From assembly GCF_900302455.1 (NCBI RefSeq), contig NZ_ONZG01000008.1, forward strand, positions 206,615-270,614: 64,000 bases of DNA. The letters are read 5' to 3'. This DNA comes from Falsiruegeria mediterranea M17 (GTDB lineage: Bacteria > Pseudomonadota > Alphaproteobacteria > Rhodobacterales > Rhodobacteraceae). The position numbers and the translations under genes were made by a program. Shown here piece after piece: positions 8,996 to 17,009 of the stretch. A model generated the notes under the pieces. It had not been told where the DNA came from. It worked only from the letters and a program-made list of their open reading frames with translations, and searched no databases. How positions within the stretch are numbered: position 1 is the stretch's first letter; the number at the start of each line of letters is the position of its first letter.

Positions 8996-10403
8996 TATTC
9001 TGATCGTTGACGACGAACGCGATATTCGCGAACTGGTGTCCGACATTTTGGAGGACGAGGGGTTCTCGACACGGCTTGCGGGCAATTCTGATGATTGCAT
9101 GGCCGAGATCAATGCAGAACCTCCGGGGCTGCTCATTCTGGACATTTGGCTGAAAGACAGCCGTATGGACGGCATCGACATCCTCAAGGCGGTGAAACGC
9201 GACAATCCGGACGTACCGGTGGTGATCATTTCGGGTCACGGCAACATCGAAATCGCTGTGGCCGCGATCAAGCAAGGTGCCTATGACTTCATCGAAAAAC
9301 CATTCAACATCGATCAGCTGATGGTGGTGATCCGCCGCGCGATGGAGGCCTCGCGCCTACGCCGCGAAAACAGCGCGCTAAAGCGGCGCGAGGTGACAAA
9401 CTCGGACATGATCGGCAGCTCGGCGGCCTACCGCACGATGATCGGGCAGCTGGACAAAGTAACGAAGTCGAATGGGCGCGTGATGCTGAAAGGGCCGGCC
9501 GGGTCAGGCAAGGAAATTGCCGCGCGCTATATTCATGCTCACTCCAATCGCGCAAATGCACCGTTTGTGACGGTGAACTGCGCCGGGATCGAACCCGAGC
9601 GAGTCGAAGAAGTGCTTTTTGGCCGTGAATCCACCGAACGCGGTGTCGAATCCGGCCTGTTGGAACAGGCGCACGGTGGGGTCGTCTATTTCGACGAAGT
9701 GGCGGACATGCCTTTGGGCACGCAGTCCAAAATCCTGAGAGTGTTGGTCGATCAGCAGTTTCAGCGAGTGGGTGGCAGTGACAAGGTGCGCGTCGATCTG
9801 CGCGTGATCTCTTCGACCAACAAGGATCTGGATTCCGAAATTCGGGCTGACCGGTTTCGCGAAGAGCTTTATCACCGCCTGAACGTGGTTCCGATCGCGG
9901 TGCCCTCGCTTGAAGAACGGCGCGAGGATATTCCGGTGCTGGCAGATCACTTCATCGAGGTATGCAATTCGACCCAGGGTCTGCCGCAACGAGAACTCAG
10001 CGACGAGGCTGTCGCCTTGATGCAGACAATGCAATGGCCGGGCAACGTACGCCAACTCAAGAACCTGGTTGAGCGGGTGTTGATCCTGGGCGACAGTAAT
10101 GGACCGATTGAGGCGCGCGAACTGCCCAATGAGGAAGAAAAGCAAAGCGACGATGGCCGCGTGGTGCTGTCGGGTGCCTTGGCGACTCTGCCGCTGCGCG
10201 AAGCGCGCGAGGCGTTTGAACGTGAATATCTTCTGACCCAGATCAATCGGTTCGGTGGCAATATCAGCCGCACGGCCAGCTTTGTTGGGATGGAACGCAG
10301 CGCGCTGCACCGCAAGCTGAAATCGCTGGGTGTTGTGACCTCGACCAAAGCCGGTGCGCGCGTCGCCCATGTCGATGACGAAGCAACCGAGGCCGCAGAG
10401 TAA
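8988..10403 (+). CDS. ntrX: Response regulator NtrX (lacks GAFTGA loop)
   Basis: Response regulator partner of NtrY. Receiver domain with Asp52 in LLILDIWLKD and Lys in FIEKPF. The AAA+ domain has Walker A GPAGSGKE (169-176) and VVYFDEVAD as Walker B. The segment after EEVLFGRE reads STERGVESGLLEQAHGG, so the GAFTGA sigma-54 loop is replaced, as in other alphaproteobacterial NtrX proteins. A Fis-type helix-turn-helix (GNISRTASFVGMERSALHRK) is near the C-terminus. The ATG lies eight bases inside the end of ntrY, so translation is coupled. 471 residues, normal. The gene ends nine bases before the stop of a convergent lipoprotein gene. Confidence 0.94.
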   Translation: MSDILIVDDERDIRELVSDILEDEGFSTRLAGNSDDCMAEINAEPPGLLILDIWLKDSRMDGIDILKAVKRDNPDVPVVIISGHGNIEIAVAAIKQGAYDFIEKPFNIDQLMVVIRRAMEASRLRRENSALKRREVTNSDMIGSSAAYRTMIGQLDKVTKSNGRVMLKGPAGSGKEIAARYIHAHSNRANAPFVTVNCAGIEPERVEEVLFGRESTERGVESGLLEQAHGGVVYFDEVADMPLGTQSKILRVLVDQQFQRVGGSDKVRVDLRVISSTNKDLDSEIRADRFREELYHRLNVVPIAVPSLEERREDIPVLADHFIEVCNSTQGLPQRELSDEAVALMQTMQWPGNVRQLKNLVERVLILGDSNGPIEARELPNEEEKQSDDGRVVLSGALATLPLREAREAFEREYLLTQINRFGGNISRTASFVGMERSALHRKLKSLGVVTSTKAGARVAHVDDEATEAAE

Positions 10404-10412
10404 TCTGCGGTC

Positions 10413-10901
10413 TTATCCCTGTTTGCTGGCGATGGTGGGTGTGATGATCTGGAAGGATCCGTCTTCGAATTGGACGAAGCATGATGCCGATGACAGCGGC
10501 GGCAATTTGGTTGTGCGCTGCTGTGGCACTTGGGATTTCACGTTCTGTTTGCACGGTTCCAGCGTGACCGGTTGATAGCCACGGCGCGCCATGCATTGTG
10601 CTTCGACCTGGTTCCGCAGGCCCTCGTTCGCATCGACGGTGTAGATGCGGCCGGGCTCCCAATAGCCCGGTGTCTGATAGCATTGCCCGGCCGAGTTGCA
10701 GATGGTCCGTCCCGGAAAGAAGATAGGTGGGCTTTGCCGAACCTGGTTGGCCACTGGCGCGTCCTTGAGCGCCGCCACCTGACAGTCGGTCGTGTCAGAT
10801 TGCATTCGCGATACAGACGCCCCCTCTCGGTAATAGATCGACAGGGAACTGCAGGCCGCGAGGGGTACTGACAAAACAATCATTCGAAACAATGTCTTCA
10901 T
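10413..10901 (-). CDS. Cysteine-rich lipoprotein of unknown function
   Basis: A 162-residue predicted lipoprotein. The N-terminus MKTLFRMIVLSVPLAACSS has a signal peptide and a LAAC lipobox, so it should be anchored to a membrane facing the periplasm. The mature part holds several more cysteines (DTTDCQ, TICNSAGQCYQTPGYW, EAQCMARRGY, EPCKQN, SASCFVQFEDG), which could form disulfides. I do not recognise a named domain. The start at 10901 is chosen because it gives a clean signal peptide; the longer open frame from 10967 does not. It is convergent with ntrX and divergent from trkA, so it is probably transcribed alone. Confidence 0.8.
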   Translation of the reverse strand: MKTLFRMIVLSVPLAACSSLSIYYREGASVSRMQSDTTDCQVAALKDAPVANQVRQSPPIFFPGRTICNSAGQCYQTPGYWEPGRIYTVDANEGLRNQVEAQCMARRGYQPVTLEPCKQNVKSQVPQQRTTKLPPLSSASCFVQFEDGSFQIITPTIASKQG

Positions 10902-10999
10902 GCCTGCATTCTGCCCCAAGTTGCGCAACGTGACAATTGAATTGACCCTCAACCAGCCATCTGTCATTCAAAAACACCAGACATCCAGAGGTCAGGGAC

Positions 11000-12376
11000 A
11001 TGAAGGTCATAATTTGCGGTGCCGGTCAGGTTGGCTGGCAGATCGCGCGTCACCTGTCAGGCGAGCTGAATGACGTCACGGTCGTGGACAACAACCCCGA
11101 CCTGGTCCGGCGCGCCACGGACACGCTTGATGTTCAGGGCATCGCAGGGTTCGCGAGCTACCCGGACGTTCTGGACCGGGCAGGGGCGCGGGATGCGGAC
11201 ATGATCATCGCGGCCACCCATTCGGACGAGGTGAACATGGTCACCTGTCAGGTGGCGCATTCCGTCTTTGGCATCCAGCGCAAGATCGCTCGACTGCGGT
11301 CGCAAAGCTATCTGACCGCGATCTATTCTGATCTCTACCGCCGCGATCACCTGCCCATCGACGTTGTAATCAGCCCCGAGCGCGAAGTCGCGGCCGCTGC
11401 TATGCGTCGGCTGTCTGCCCCGGCGGCGTTTGACACTGAAACTTTCATGAACGGGCAGGCGCAGTTGTTGGGGATCATGATCCACGAGGATTGCCCCATC
11501 ATCAACACGCCCTTGCGGCAGTTGACCGACCTGTTTTCGACTTTGCGGTCGATCGTCGTCGGAGTGCGTCGCGAGGGGACGCTGTTTGCACCGGAACCCG
11601 GTGATCAGCTGTTTGTTGGCGATCAGTGTTATGTCTTTTCGCACGTCGAAGACGTGAGCCGAACGATGGATGTATTTGGCAAGACCCAGAAAAAGCAGGA
11701 TCGCGTGGTGATCGTGGGCGGCGGCAATGTCGGGTTGGAGGTTGCCAAGACGCTGGAGGAACAGAAAGAACGCATTCGATCAAAGGTCATCGAACGGGAT
11801 CGCGCTTCGGCCGAACGTGCGGCTGAAGAGTTGGAGCGGACGATTGTTCTGAATGGTGACGGATTGGATGCAGCTTTGTTGAAAGAGGCGGGCATCGAGC
11901 GGGCGGATGCAATGCTGGCCGTGACTGACGATGACAAAACCAACATGCTGGCCGCGGTGCGGGCCAAGGCCGAAGGTTGCCCGCTGGCGATTGCGCTGAT
12001 CAACGATCCAACTCTGGTGCCACTGATGCAACCCATGGGCATCGACGCCTACATCAACCCGCGTGCCACCACCGTAAGCTCGATCCTGCGTCACATTCGT
12101 CATGGTCGGGTGCGGCAGGTCTATTCCATTGGCGACGCCGAGGCCGAGGTGATCGAGGCCGAGGTTTTGTCAACCTCCCCCATGGCGGGCGCGCGCCTGC
12201 GCGACATCGACTTTCCCGAAGGTGTGCTCGTCGGAGCCGTGCGCAAGGGCGACGAGGTTCTGCGCCCCACTGGCGGTCTGCGGATTGAAGAGGGTGATGT
12301 GGTCGCGATCTTTTCGATGGCCGATGATGTTCCAGAGGTCGAGCGGCTCATGCAGGTCTCGATCGACTTTTTCTGA
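11000..12376 (+). CDS. trkA: Trk potassium uptake regulator TrkA
   Basis: Cytoplasmic NAD-binding gating subunit of the Trk potassium transporter. 458 residues with two tandem RCK units: the first begins MKVIICGAGQVGWQIARHL, the second near residue 233 with DRVVIVGGGNVGLEVAK. Both show the GxGxxG nucleotide-binding pattern and each is followed by a TrkA-C region (for example SPMAGARLRDIDFPEGVLVG). It overlaps trkH as TGATG, so both subunits are made together. Its position between ntrYX and hfq-hflX matches the conserved alphaproteobacterial order ntrY-ntrX-trkA-hfq-hflX. Confidence 0.95.
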   Translation: MKVIICGAGQVGWQIARHLSGELNDVTVVDNNPDLVRRATDTLDVQGIAGFASYPDVLDRAGARDADMIIAATHSDEVNMVTCQVAHSVFGIQRKIARLRSQSYLTAIYSDLYRRDHLPIDVVISPEREVAAAAMRRLSAPAAFDTETFMNGQAQLLGIMIHEDCPIINTPLRQLTDLFSTLRSIVVGVRREGTLFAPEPGDQLFVGDQCYVFSHVEDVSRTMDVFGKTQKKQDRVVIVGGGNVGLEVAKTLEEQKERIRSKVIERDRASAERAAEELERTIVLNGDGLDAALLKEAGIERADAMLAVTDDDKTNMLAAVRAKAEGCPLAIALINDPTLVPLMQPMGIDAYINPRATTVSSILRHIRHGRVRQVYSIGDAEAEVIEAEVLSTSPMAGARLRDIDFPEGVLVGAVRKGDEVLRPTGGLRIEEGDVVAIFSMADDVPEVERLMQVSIDFF

Positions 12377-13914
12377 TGCAACGGGTTCAGAAAACACAGG
12401 TTGGATTGCTGCGGCGCTTGCCGCTGTTTCTGCTGATCTGGGGGTTTGTGTCGCTGTCGATGTGGATCCCGGCAGGCTATGGGCTCTATCTGGATGACCA
12501 CCCCGTATCGCGGTCGTTTTTCTATTCCGGCATTCTGGGTCTGTTCGGGGTGTCGATGATCGCCATCGCCGTCAGTGGTCATACGCCGAAACGCGGCGCC
12601 TTGGGGCAACTGCTTGTTTTGTTGGCGACCTTTGCAATCTTGCCGGTGTTTCTGGCCATTCCGTTTCACGACGCGCTGCAGACCACCAGCTTTCTGAACG
12701 CCTATTTCGACATGGTCAGCGCCATCACCACCACCGGAGCAGACCTGTTCAATGATCCCGGTCGCTTGGCCGCCCCATTGCACCTTTGGCGCGCGCAAGT
12801 GGGCTGGATCGGAGGGCTGATGATGTGGATCGCGGCATCGGCCATTCTGGCGCCGCTGTCACTCGGCGGGTTCGAGGTCACCGCGCGGGGCCAGCCGGGG
12901 CGCACGGTACGAGGGTTCAATCAGGCCGAGCTTAGCGATCCGCGTGGACGTTTGATCCGCATCACCCGGACGCTGGCACCGATCTATGCCGGTTTGACAC
13001 TGGTGATGACCATCCTGCTGATGATCGCGGGCGAGCAGGGGCTGACCGCTATCTGCCACGCAATGTCGGTGATGGCGACCTCGGGTATCTCTCCGGTCGG
13101 TGGCATTGGCGGGTCGACCGCTGGCCTGACCGGCGAGGCGATTCTGTTTCTGTTCATGTTCTTTGCCCTTTCGCGCCTGACGTTTTCCACCGACACCGCA
13201 AATCAGGGATACGCGCGCCTCGACAAGGACCCCGAGTTTCGCATCGGCCTGATGATCGTCATCGGCCTGCCGGTCCTGCTGTTTCTGCGTCACTGGCTGG
13301 CGGCCTATGACGTGGACATGGTGGGCGATCCGCTTCTGGCGCTGCGCTCGTTATGGGGCGGCATGTTCACGGTTCTGTCGTTCCTGACCACCACAGGCTT
13401 TGAAAGCACCGATTGGGAAGAGGCCCGAACCTGGTCCGGTTTGGGTACGCCCGGATTGATTTTGATGGGGCTGGCGCTGATTGGCGGTGGCGTGGCCACC
13501 ACGGCGGGCGGTGTGAAATTGCTGCGGGTCTTTGCCCTTTATCTTAACGGGCTGCGCGAAATGGAGCGTCTGGTGCACCCGTCATCCGTAAGTGGCGAAG
13601 GAGGCGGCAACCGGCGTATCCAAAAGGACGGTGCTTTTATAGCCTGGATATTCTTCATGCTCTTTGCCCTGTCGCTGGCCACGGTCGCGGTGGTTCTGGC
13701 GGCCCTCGGGTCCAGCTTTGAAGAGGCGCTGGTGCTGAGCATCGCGGCGCTGTCGACCACTGGTCCGCTGATCAATTTTGCGGCCGAGGCCCCCATCCGG
13801 ATCAACGAACTGGGCGACGCATCCAAAATTGTTCTGTGTTTCGCCATGGTTCTGGGACGTTTGGAAACCCTTGCGATCATTGCTTTGCTGACGCCGTCGC
13901 TTTGGCGAAATTAA
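12376..13914 (+). CDS. trkH: Trk potassium transporter membrane subunit TrkH
   Basis: Integral membrane potassium-translocating subunit of the Trk system. 512 residues with about ten or more hydrophobic segments and the repeated P-loop selectivity regions of the family, visible as SAITTTGADLF, MSVMATSGISPVGG, LSFLTTTGFESTDW and AALSTTGPLINFA. These four related stretches contain the Gly residues of the filter. GGGVATTAGGVKLLRV near residue 375 is also typical. It starts inside the trkA stop (TGATG). 134 bases separate it from hfq; no clear terminator is seen there. Confidence 0.95.
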   Translation: MQRVQKTQVGLLRRLPLFLLIWGFVSLSMWIPAGYGLYLDDHPVSRSFFYSGILGLFGVSMIAIAVSGHTPKRGALGQLLVLLATFAILPVFLAIPFHDALQTTSFLNAYFDMVSAITTTGADLFNDPGRLAAPLHLWRAQVGWIGGLMMWIAASAILAPLSLGGFEVTARGQPGRTVRGFNQAELSDPRGRLIRITRTLAPIYAGLTLVMTILLMIAGEQGLTAICHAMSVMATSGISPVGGIGGSTAGLTGEAILFLFMFFALSRLTFSTDTANQGYARLDKDPEFRIGLMIVIGLPVLLFLRHWLAAYDVDMVGDPLLALRSLWGGMFTVLSFLTTTGFESTDWEEARTWSGLGTPGLILMGLALIGGGVATTAGGVKLLRVFALYLNGLREMERLVHPSSVSGEGGGNRRIQKDGAFIAWIFFMLFALSLATVAVVLAALGSSFEEALVLSIAALSTTGPLINFAAEAPIRINELGDASKIVLCFAMVLGRLETLAIIALLTPSLWRN

Positions 13915-14048
13915 GCATTTTTGGTTAACGTTAGGTCAGTCAGGTGTTTTTTATGGCTGGAATCTCATTTCACCTCACTCCATACTCCCTGCAGAGGGAC
14001 GTGCTGGTCCGCAGTACGTAGCAAGAACAAAGGCGAGAATTTAAGAAA

Positions 14049-14288
14049 ATGGCTTCGGACAGACAGAATCTTCAGGATGCGTTCCTGAACCATGTGCGGA
14101 AAACCAAAGTTCCGGTTACTATTTTTCTGATCAACGGCGTGAAATTGCAGGGTGTCATCACCTGGTTCGACAATTTCTGTGTGCTGCTGCGCCGCGACGG
14201 ACAGTCGCAGTTGGTGTACAAGCACGCGATCTCGACCATCATGCCGGCCCAGCCGATCAGCCTGTATGAGGGCGAAGACGCCTCTTGA
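14049..14288 (+). CDS. hfq: RNA chaperone Hfq
   Basis: Sm-like hexameric RNA-binding protein that helps small RNAs pair with mRNAs. 79 residues: the Sm1 motif is [16 protein letters not shown] and the Sm2 motif includes [12 protein letters not shown] with the conserved YKH. The short C-terminal tail ([10 protein letters not shown]) is typical of alphaproteobacteria. It begins at an ATG at 14049 preceded by a purine-rich stretch (AAGGCGAGAATTTAAGAAA). The stop overlaps the hflX start as TGATG, the classic hfq-hflX pair. The upstream 134 bases carry AT-rich sequence likely to hold its promoter. Confidence 0.97.
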   Translation: MASDRQNLQDAFLNHVRKTKVPVTIFLINGVKLQGVITWFDNFCVLLRRDGQSQLVYKHAISTIMPAQPISLYEGEDAS

Positions 14289-15565
14289 TGGAACATGAAA
14301 GGGAGCTGACCCGCGCGTGGGTTCTGCATCCCGAGATAAAATCAGACGAAAACCGCCGCGTTCCCGAACCGGCGCTGCAAGAAGCCGTTTCTCTTGCCGC
14401 GGCTTTGCCCGATCTGGATGTGATCGGCTCTAACATCGTGCGCCTGCCAAAGCCCCAGCCGGGATATCTGTTTGGCTCGGGCAAGATCGAAGAGCTTGGG
14501 GCGCCGTTCAAGGCCAATGAGGTCGAGCTGGTCCTGATCGACGGGCCGGTCACCCCGGTGCAGCAGCGCAATCTGGAAAAGGCGTGGAAGGTCAAGATCC
14601 TCGATCGGACCGGCCTGATCCTCGAAATCTTCAGCGACCGTGCCCGCACCCGCGAGGGGGTGTTGCAGGTCGAGATGGCCGCGCTCAGCTATCAGCGTAC
14701 GCGCCTCGTGCGGGCCTGGACCCACCTGGAACGCCAGCGGGGTGGATTGGGCTTTGTCGGCGGACCCGGCGAAACCCAGATCGAGGCCGACCGCCGTGCC
14801 ATTGACGATCAACTTGTGCGGTTGCGCCGTCAGCTGGACAAGGTCGTCAAGACCCGCACATTGCACCGCGCCGCGCGCGCCAAGGTGCCGTATCCGATCG
14901 TTGCACTTGTGGGCTATACCAACGCAGGCAAGTCGACGCTGTTCAACCGGCTGACGGGTGCGGATGTGATGGCCAAGGACATGCTCTTTGCCACGCTGGA
15001 TCCGACCATGCGCCGCGTTGTGCTGCCAGATGGGCCCGAGGTGATCCTGTCCGACACCGTGGGTTTCATCTCAAGCTTGCCGACCGAGTTGGTTGCTGCC
15101 TTCCGCGCCACTTTGGAAGAGGTGCTGGGGGCCAATCTGGTCGTCCATGTGCGCGACATCAGCCACGATGATACCGAGGCCCAGGCTCAGGATGTCGAGA
15201 CTATTCTGGGTTCGCTTGGTCTGGATGATGAACGTCCCCGGATCGAGGTTTGGAACAAGCTGGATCAGCTGGAACCAGACGACCGCGAAGCCGTGATTGC
15301 GCGCGCCGAGCGCGAAGATGACATCTATGCCATCTCGGCGCTGACCGGGCAGGGGCTGGATGACTTGCTCGAAGCCGTCGCGGTCAAACTGCAAGGCGCG
15401 CGGCATTTGTCCGAGTTGGAGCTTGGCTTTGCCCAAGGGCGCCAACGTGCGTGGCTGTTTCAGCAGGATATCGTGCAGGACGAAGAGCAGACCGAAACTG
15501 GTTTCAAGGTCACGGTCCTGTGGACCGACAAGCAAGAGGCGCAGTATAACGCTATGGGGGCCTAG
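14288..15565 (+). CDS. hflX: Ribosome-associated GTPase HflX
   Basis: GTPase that binds the large ribosomal subunit and splits stalled ribosomes. 425 residues. The N-terminal HflX domain includes YLFGSGKIEEL and the glycine-rich stretch RGGLGFVGGPGETQIE. The G domain shows G1 VGYTNAGKSTLFN, G3 SDTVGF and G4 WNKLDQ. The start is the ATG at 14288, inside the hfq stop; a TTG codon directly before it is also in frame. It ends nine bases before the stop of a convergent oxidoreductase gene. Confidence 0.95.
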   Translation: MEHERELTRAWVLHPEIKSDENRRVPEPALQEAVSLAAALPDLDVIGSNIVRLPKPQPGYLFGSGKIEELGAPFKANEVELVLIDGPVTPVQQRNLEKAWKVKILDRTGLILEIFSDRARTREGVLQVEMAALSYQRTRLVRAWTHLERQRGGLGFVGGPGETQIEADRRAIDDQLVRLRRQLDKVVKTRTLHRAARAKVPYPIVALVGYTNAGKSTLFNRLTGADVMAKDMLFATLDPTMRRVVLPDGPEVILSDTVGFISSLPTELVAAFRATLEEVLGANLVVHVRDISHDDTEAQAQDVETILGSLGLDDERPRIEVWNKLDQLEPDDREAVIARAEREDDIYAISALTGQGLDDLLEAVAVKLQGARHLSELELGFAQGRQRAWLFQQDIVQDEEQTETGFKVTVLWTDKQEAQYNAMGA

Positions 15566-15574
15566 GCACGCCGG

Positions 15575-16567
15575 TTAAAGAATGGACCGCCCGTTTTGCA
15601 GGGCGGTCTGCGCGTCCCGATACAGTTCATCGACAATCTCAGCCGCACTCATGACCTGCCGCACCTGTGAAACCCCTTGGCCGGACCACAGCGACATGGC
15701 ATCCACGTCCCCCGTGGTGCCGGAAAACGGCGTGTAACTTTGATAGCGCTCGACTGGGTCGCCGTTTGGTCGATGGCCGATGACTTGCCCCTCGTTCGGT
15801 CGTTGACCGGGTTTGGGTGCTCCGGCCTGGTGCCAGCCTTGGGAAGTCGAGTTTTTCAGCGCGCGATGTGGGGCGTCGGGCCAAGAGATGTCGTACAGCT
15901 CGTGATACCACTCGGTCTGATCTTCGCGGGCGTCCAGGATGCGTTGGCGATAGGTTTCATGGATCGTGGCCTCTGTGCTGGCCAAAAAGCGCGTGCCGAC
16001 CCAAACACCAGAGGCGCCAAGCATCATGGCTGCCGCCATGGCGCGCCCATCCGCGATGCCGCCCGCCGCCACGACCGGAATGTTGACGGCATCCACCACT
16101 GCTGGGATCAAGGCCAAGCTGGAAACACGACCCCAGACATGACCGCCGGCCTCCCACCCTTGGGCGACGATAACGTCGGCGCCAGCCGCTTCGGCGGCTT
16201 TGGCTTCTTGAGAGGTGCCAACGCTGTATAAAACCTTGAGACCTCCATCCTTGGCCATATCGATGGCATCCGTGTCCATGCCCCAGAACAAGGATACGGC
16301 GTGCACCTTGTGATCAATGCAGGCTTGCAGCTGGTCCTTGTAGGGGTTTGCCACGTTGATGTTGACCGCGAAATTTTGCTGCGTGGCTGCTTGGGCCTGA
16401 GCCAGATCGGCAACAAACCCATCCATGGGCTTGTGCCAAAGGGGCAGAACACCATAGCCACCCGCGTTGCACACAGCAGCCACCAGATCAGGCCCGGCAG
16501 CGCCGGCCATAGGCGCGGAAAGAATCGGAATTCTGGTGTCGAGTACGCTGGACAGCGGGGCGGTCAT
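15575..16567 (-). CDS. FMN-dependent nitronate monooxygenase-family oxidoreductase
   Basis: A TIM-barrel flavoprotein of the nitronate monooxygenase / 2-nitropropane dioxygenase family, 330 residues. Family features are RIPILSAPMAGAAGPDLVAAVCNAGGYG at the N-terminus (seen here as PILSAPMAGA and NAGGYGVL), VIVAQGWEAGGHVWG, and AAGGIADGRAMAAAMMLGAS with GTRFLASTEA. The true substrate cannot be told from the sequence; relatives oxidise propionate 3-nitronate or act as FabK-like enoyl reductases. The start at 16567 overlaps the stop of the SnoaL-like gene as ATGA, so the two are coupled and may act together. The frame is open further upstream but the extra residues look non-coding. Confidence 0.85.
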   Translation of the reverse strand: MTAPLSSVLDTRIPILSAPMAGAAGPDLVAAVCNAGGYGVLPLWHKPMDGFVADLAQAQAATQQNFAVNINVANPYKDQLQACIDHKVHAVSLFWGMDTDAIDMAKDGGLKVLYSVGTSQEAKAAEAAGADVIVAQGWEAGGHVWGRVSSLALIPAVVDAVNIPVVAAGGIADGRAMAAAMMLGASGVWVGTRFLASTEATIHETYRQRILDAREDQTEWYHELYDISWPDAPHRALKNSTSQGWHQAGAPKPGQRPNEGQVIGHRPNGDPVERYQSYTPFSGTTGDVDAMSLWSGQGVSQVRQVMSAAEIVDELYRDAQTALQNGRSIL

Positions 16568-16959
16568 GCGCCGTCGATCTGCCTTTGGTAATCGTCGGCG
16601 TCGAACCAGCCCTTCGAAGACACGACCTGCAGCTCGTCGTTCAGGTCCCATTCTTCCCAACCGCCAACAACGACAAGGTTCTTGGTCTCGGCGTGGTGCC
16701 CCTCGAGCGTCCAGATGAAAACGGCATGTGACCCGGCCTTGCGCATCAGATCGCAGCGCACCTCCAAGTCCGGGAACTCGGCATAGAACCCAGCGGCCAT
16801 TTCGGCCACGGCTGCACGGCCCTTGATTGGATCACCACGGTTGATCACGATTTCGCCGTCGACGGCAAAGAACGAGGCCACAGCCTCGGGTTCGCCGGAA
16901 CTCCAGGCCAGCGCATAATCCCGCGCCAGCTTTTGTAAGATGTCTTGCGCAGTCGCCAT
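16564..16959 (-). CDS. SnoaL/NTF2-like small protein
   Basis: A 131-residue soluble protein with the pattern of the SnoaL-like / NTF2 fold: DYALAWSSGEPEAVASFFAVDGEIVINRGD near residue 15-45 and GRAAVAEMAAGFYAEFPDLEV after it. Members can be isomerases, hydratases or ligand-binding proteins; a specific activity cannot be assigned. It is the first gene of a coupled pair with the nitronate-monooxygenase-like gene, suggesting a shared small-molecule pathway. The start at 16959 is preceded by a purine-rich GGGAGAGAGACACG stretch. The frame extends upstream without further support. Confidence 0.75.
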   Translation of the reverse strand: MATAQDILQKLARDYALAWSSGEPEAVASFFAVDGEIVINRGDPIKGRAAVAEMAAGFYAEFPDLEVRCDLMRKAGSHAVFIWTLEGHHAETKNLVVVGGWEEWDLNDELQVVSSKGWFDADDYQRQIDGA

Positions 16960-17009
16960 CGTGTCTCTCTCCCGTTTCAGGAACCCTACGCGAAATGACA
17001 GCGTTGCGT

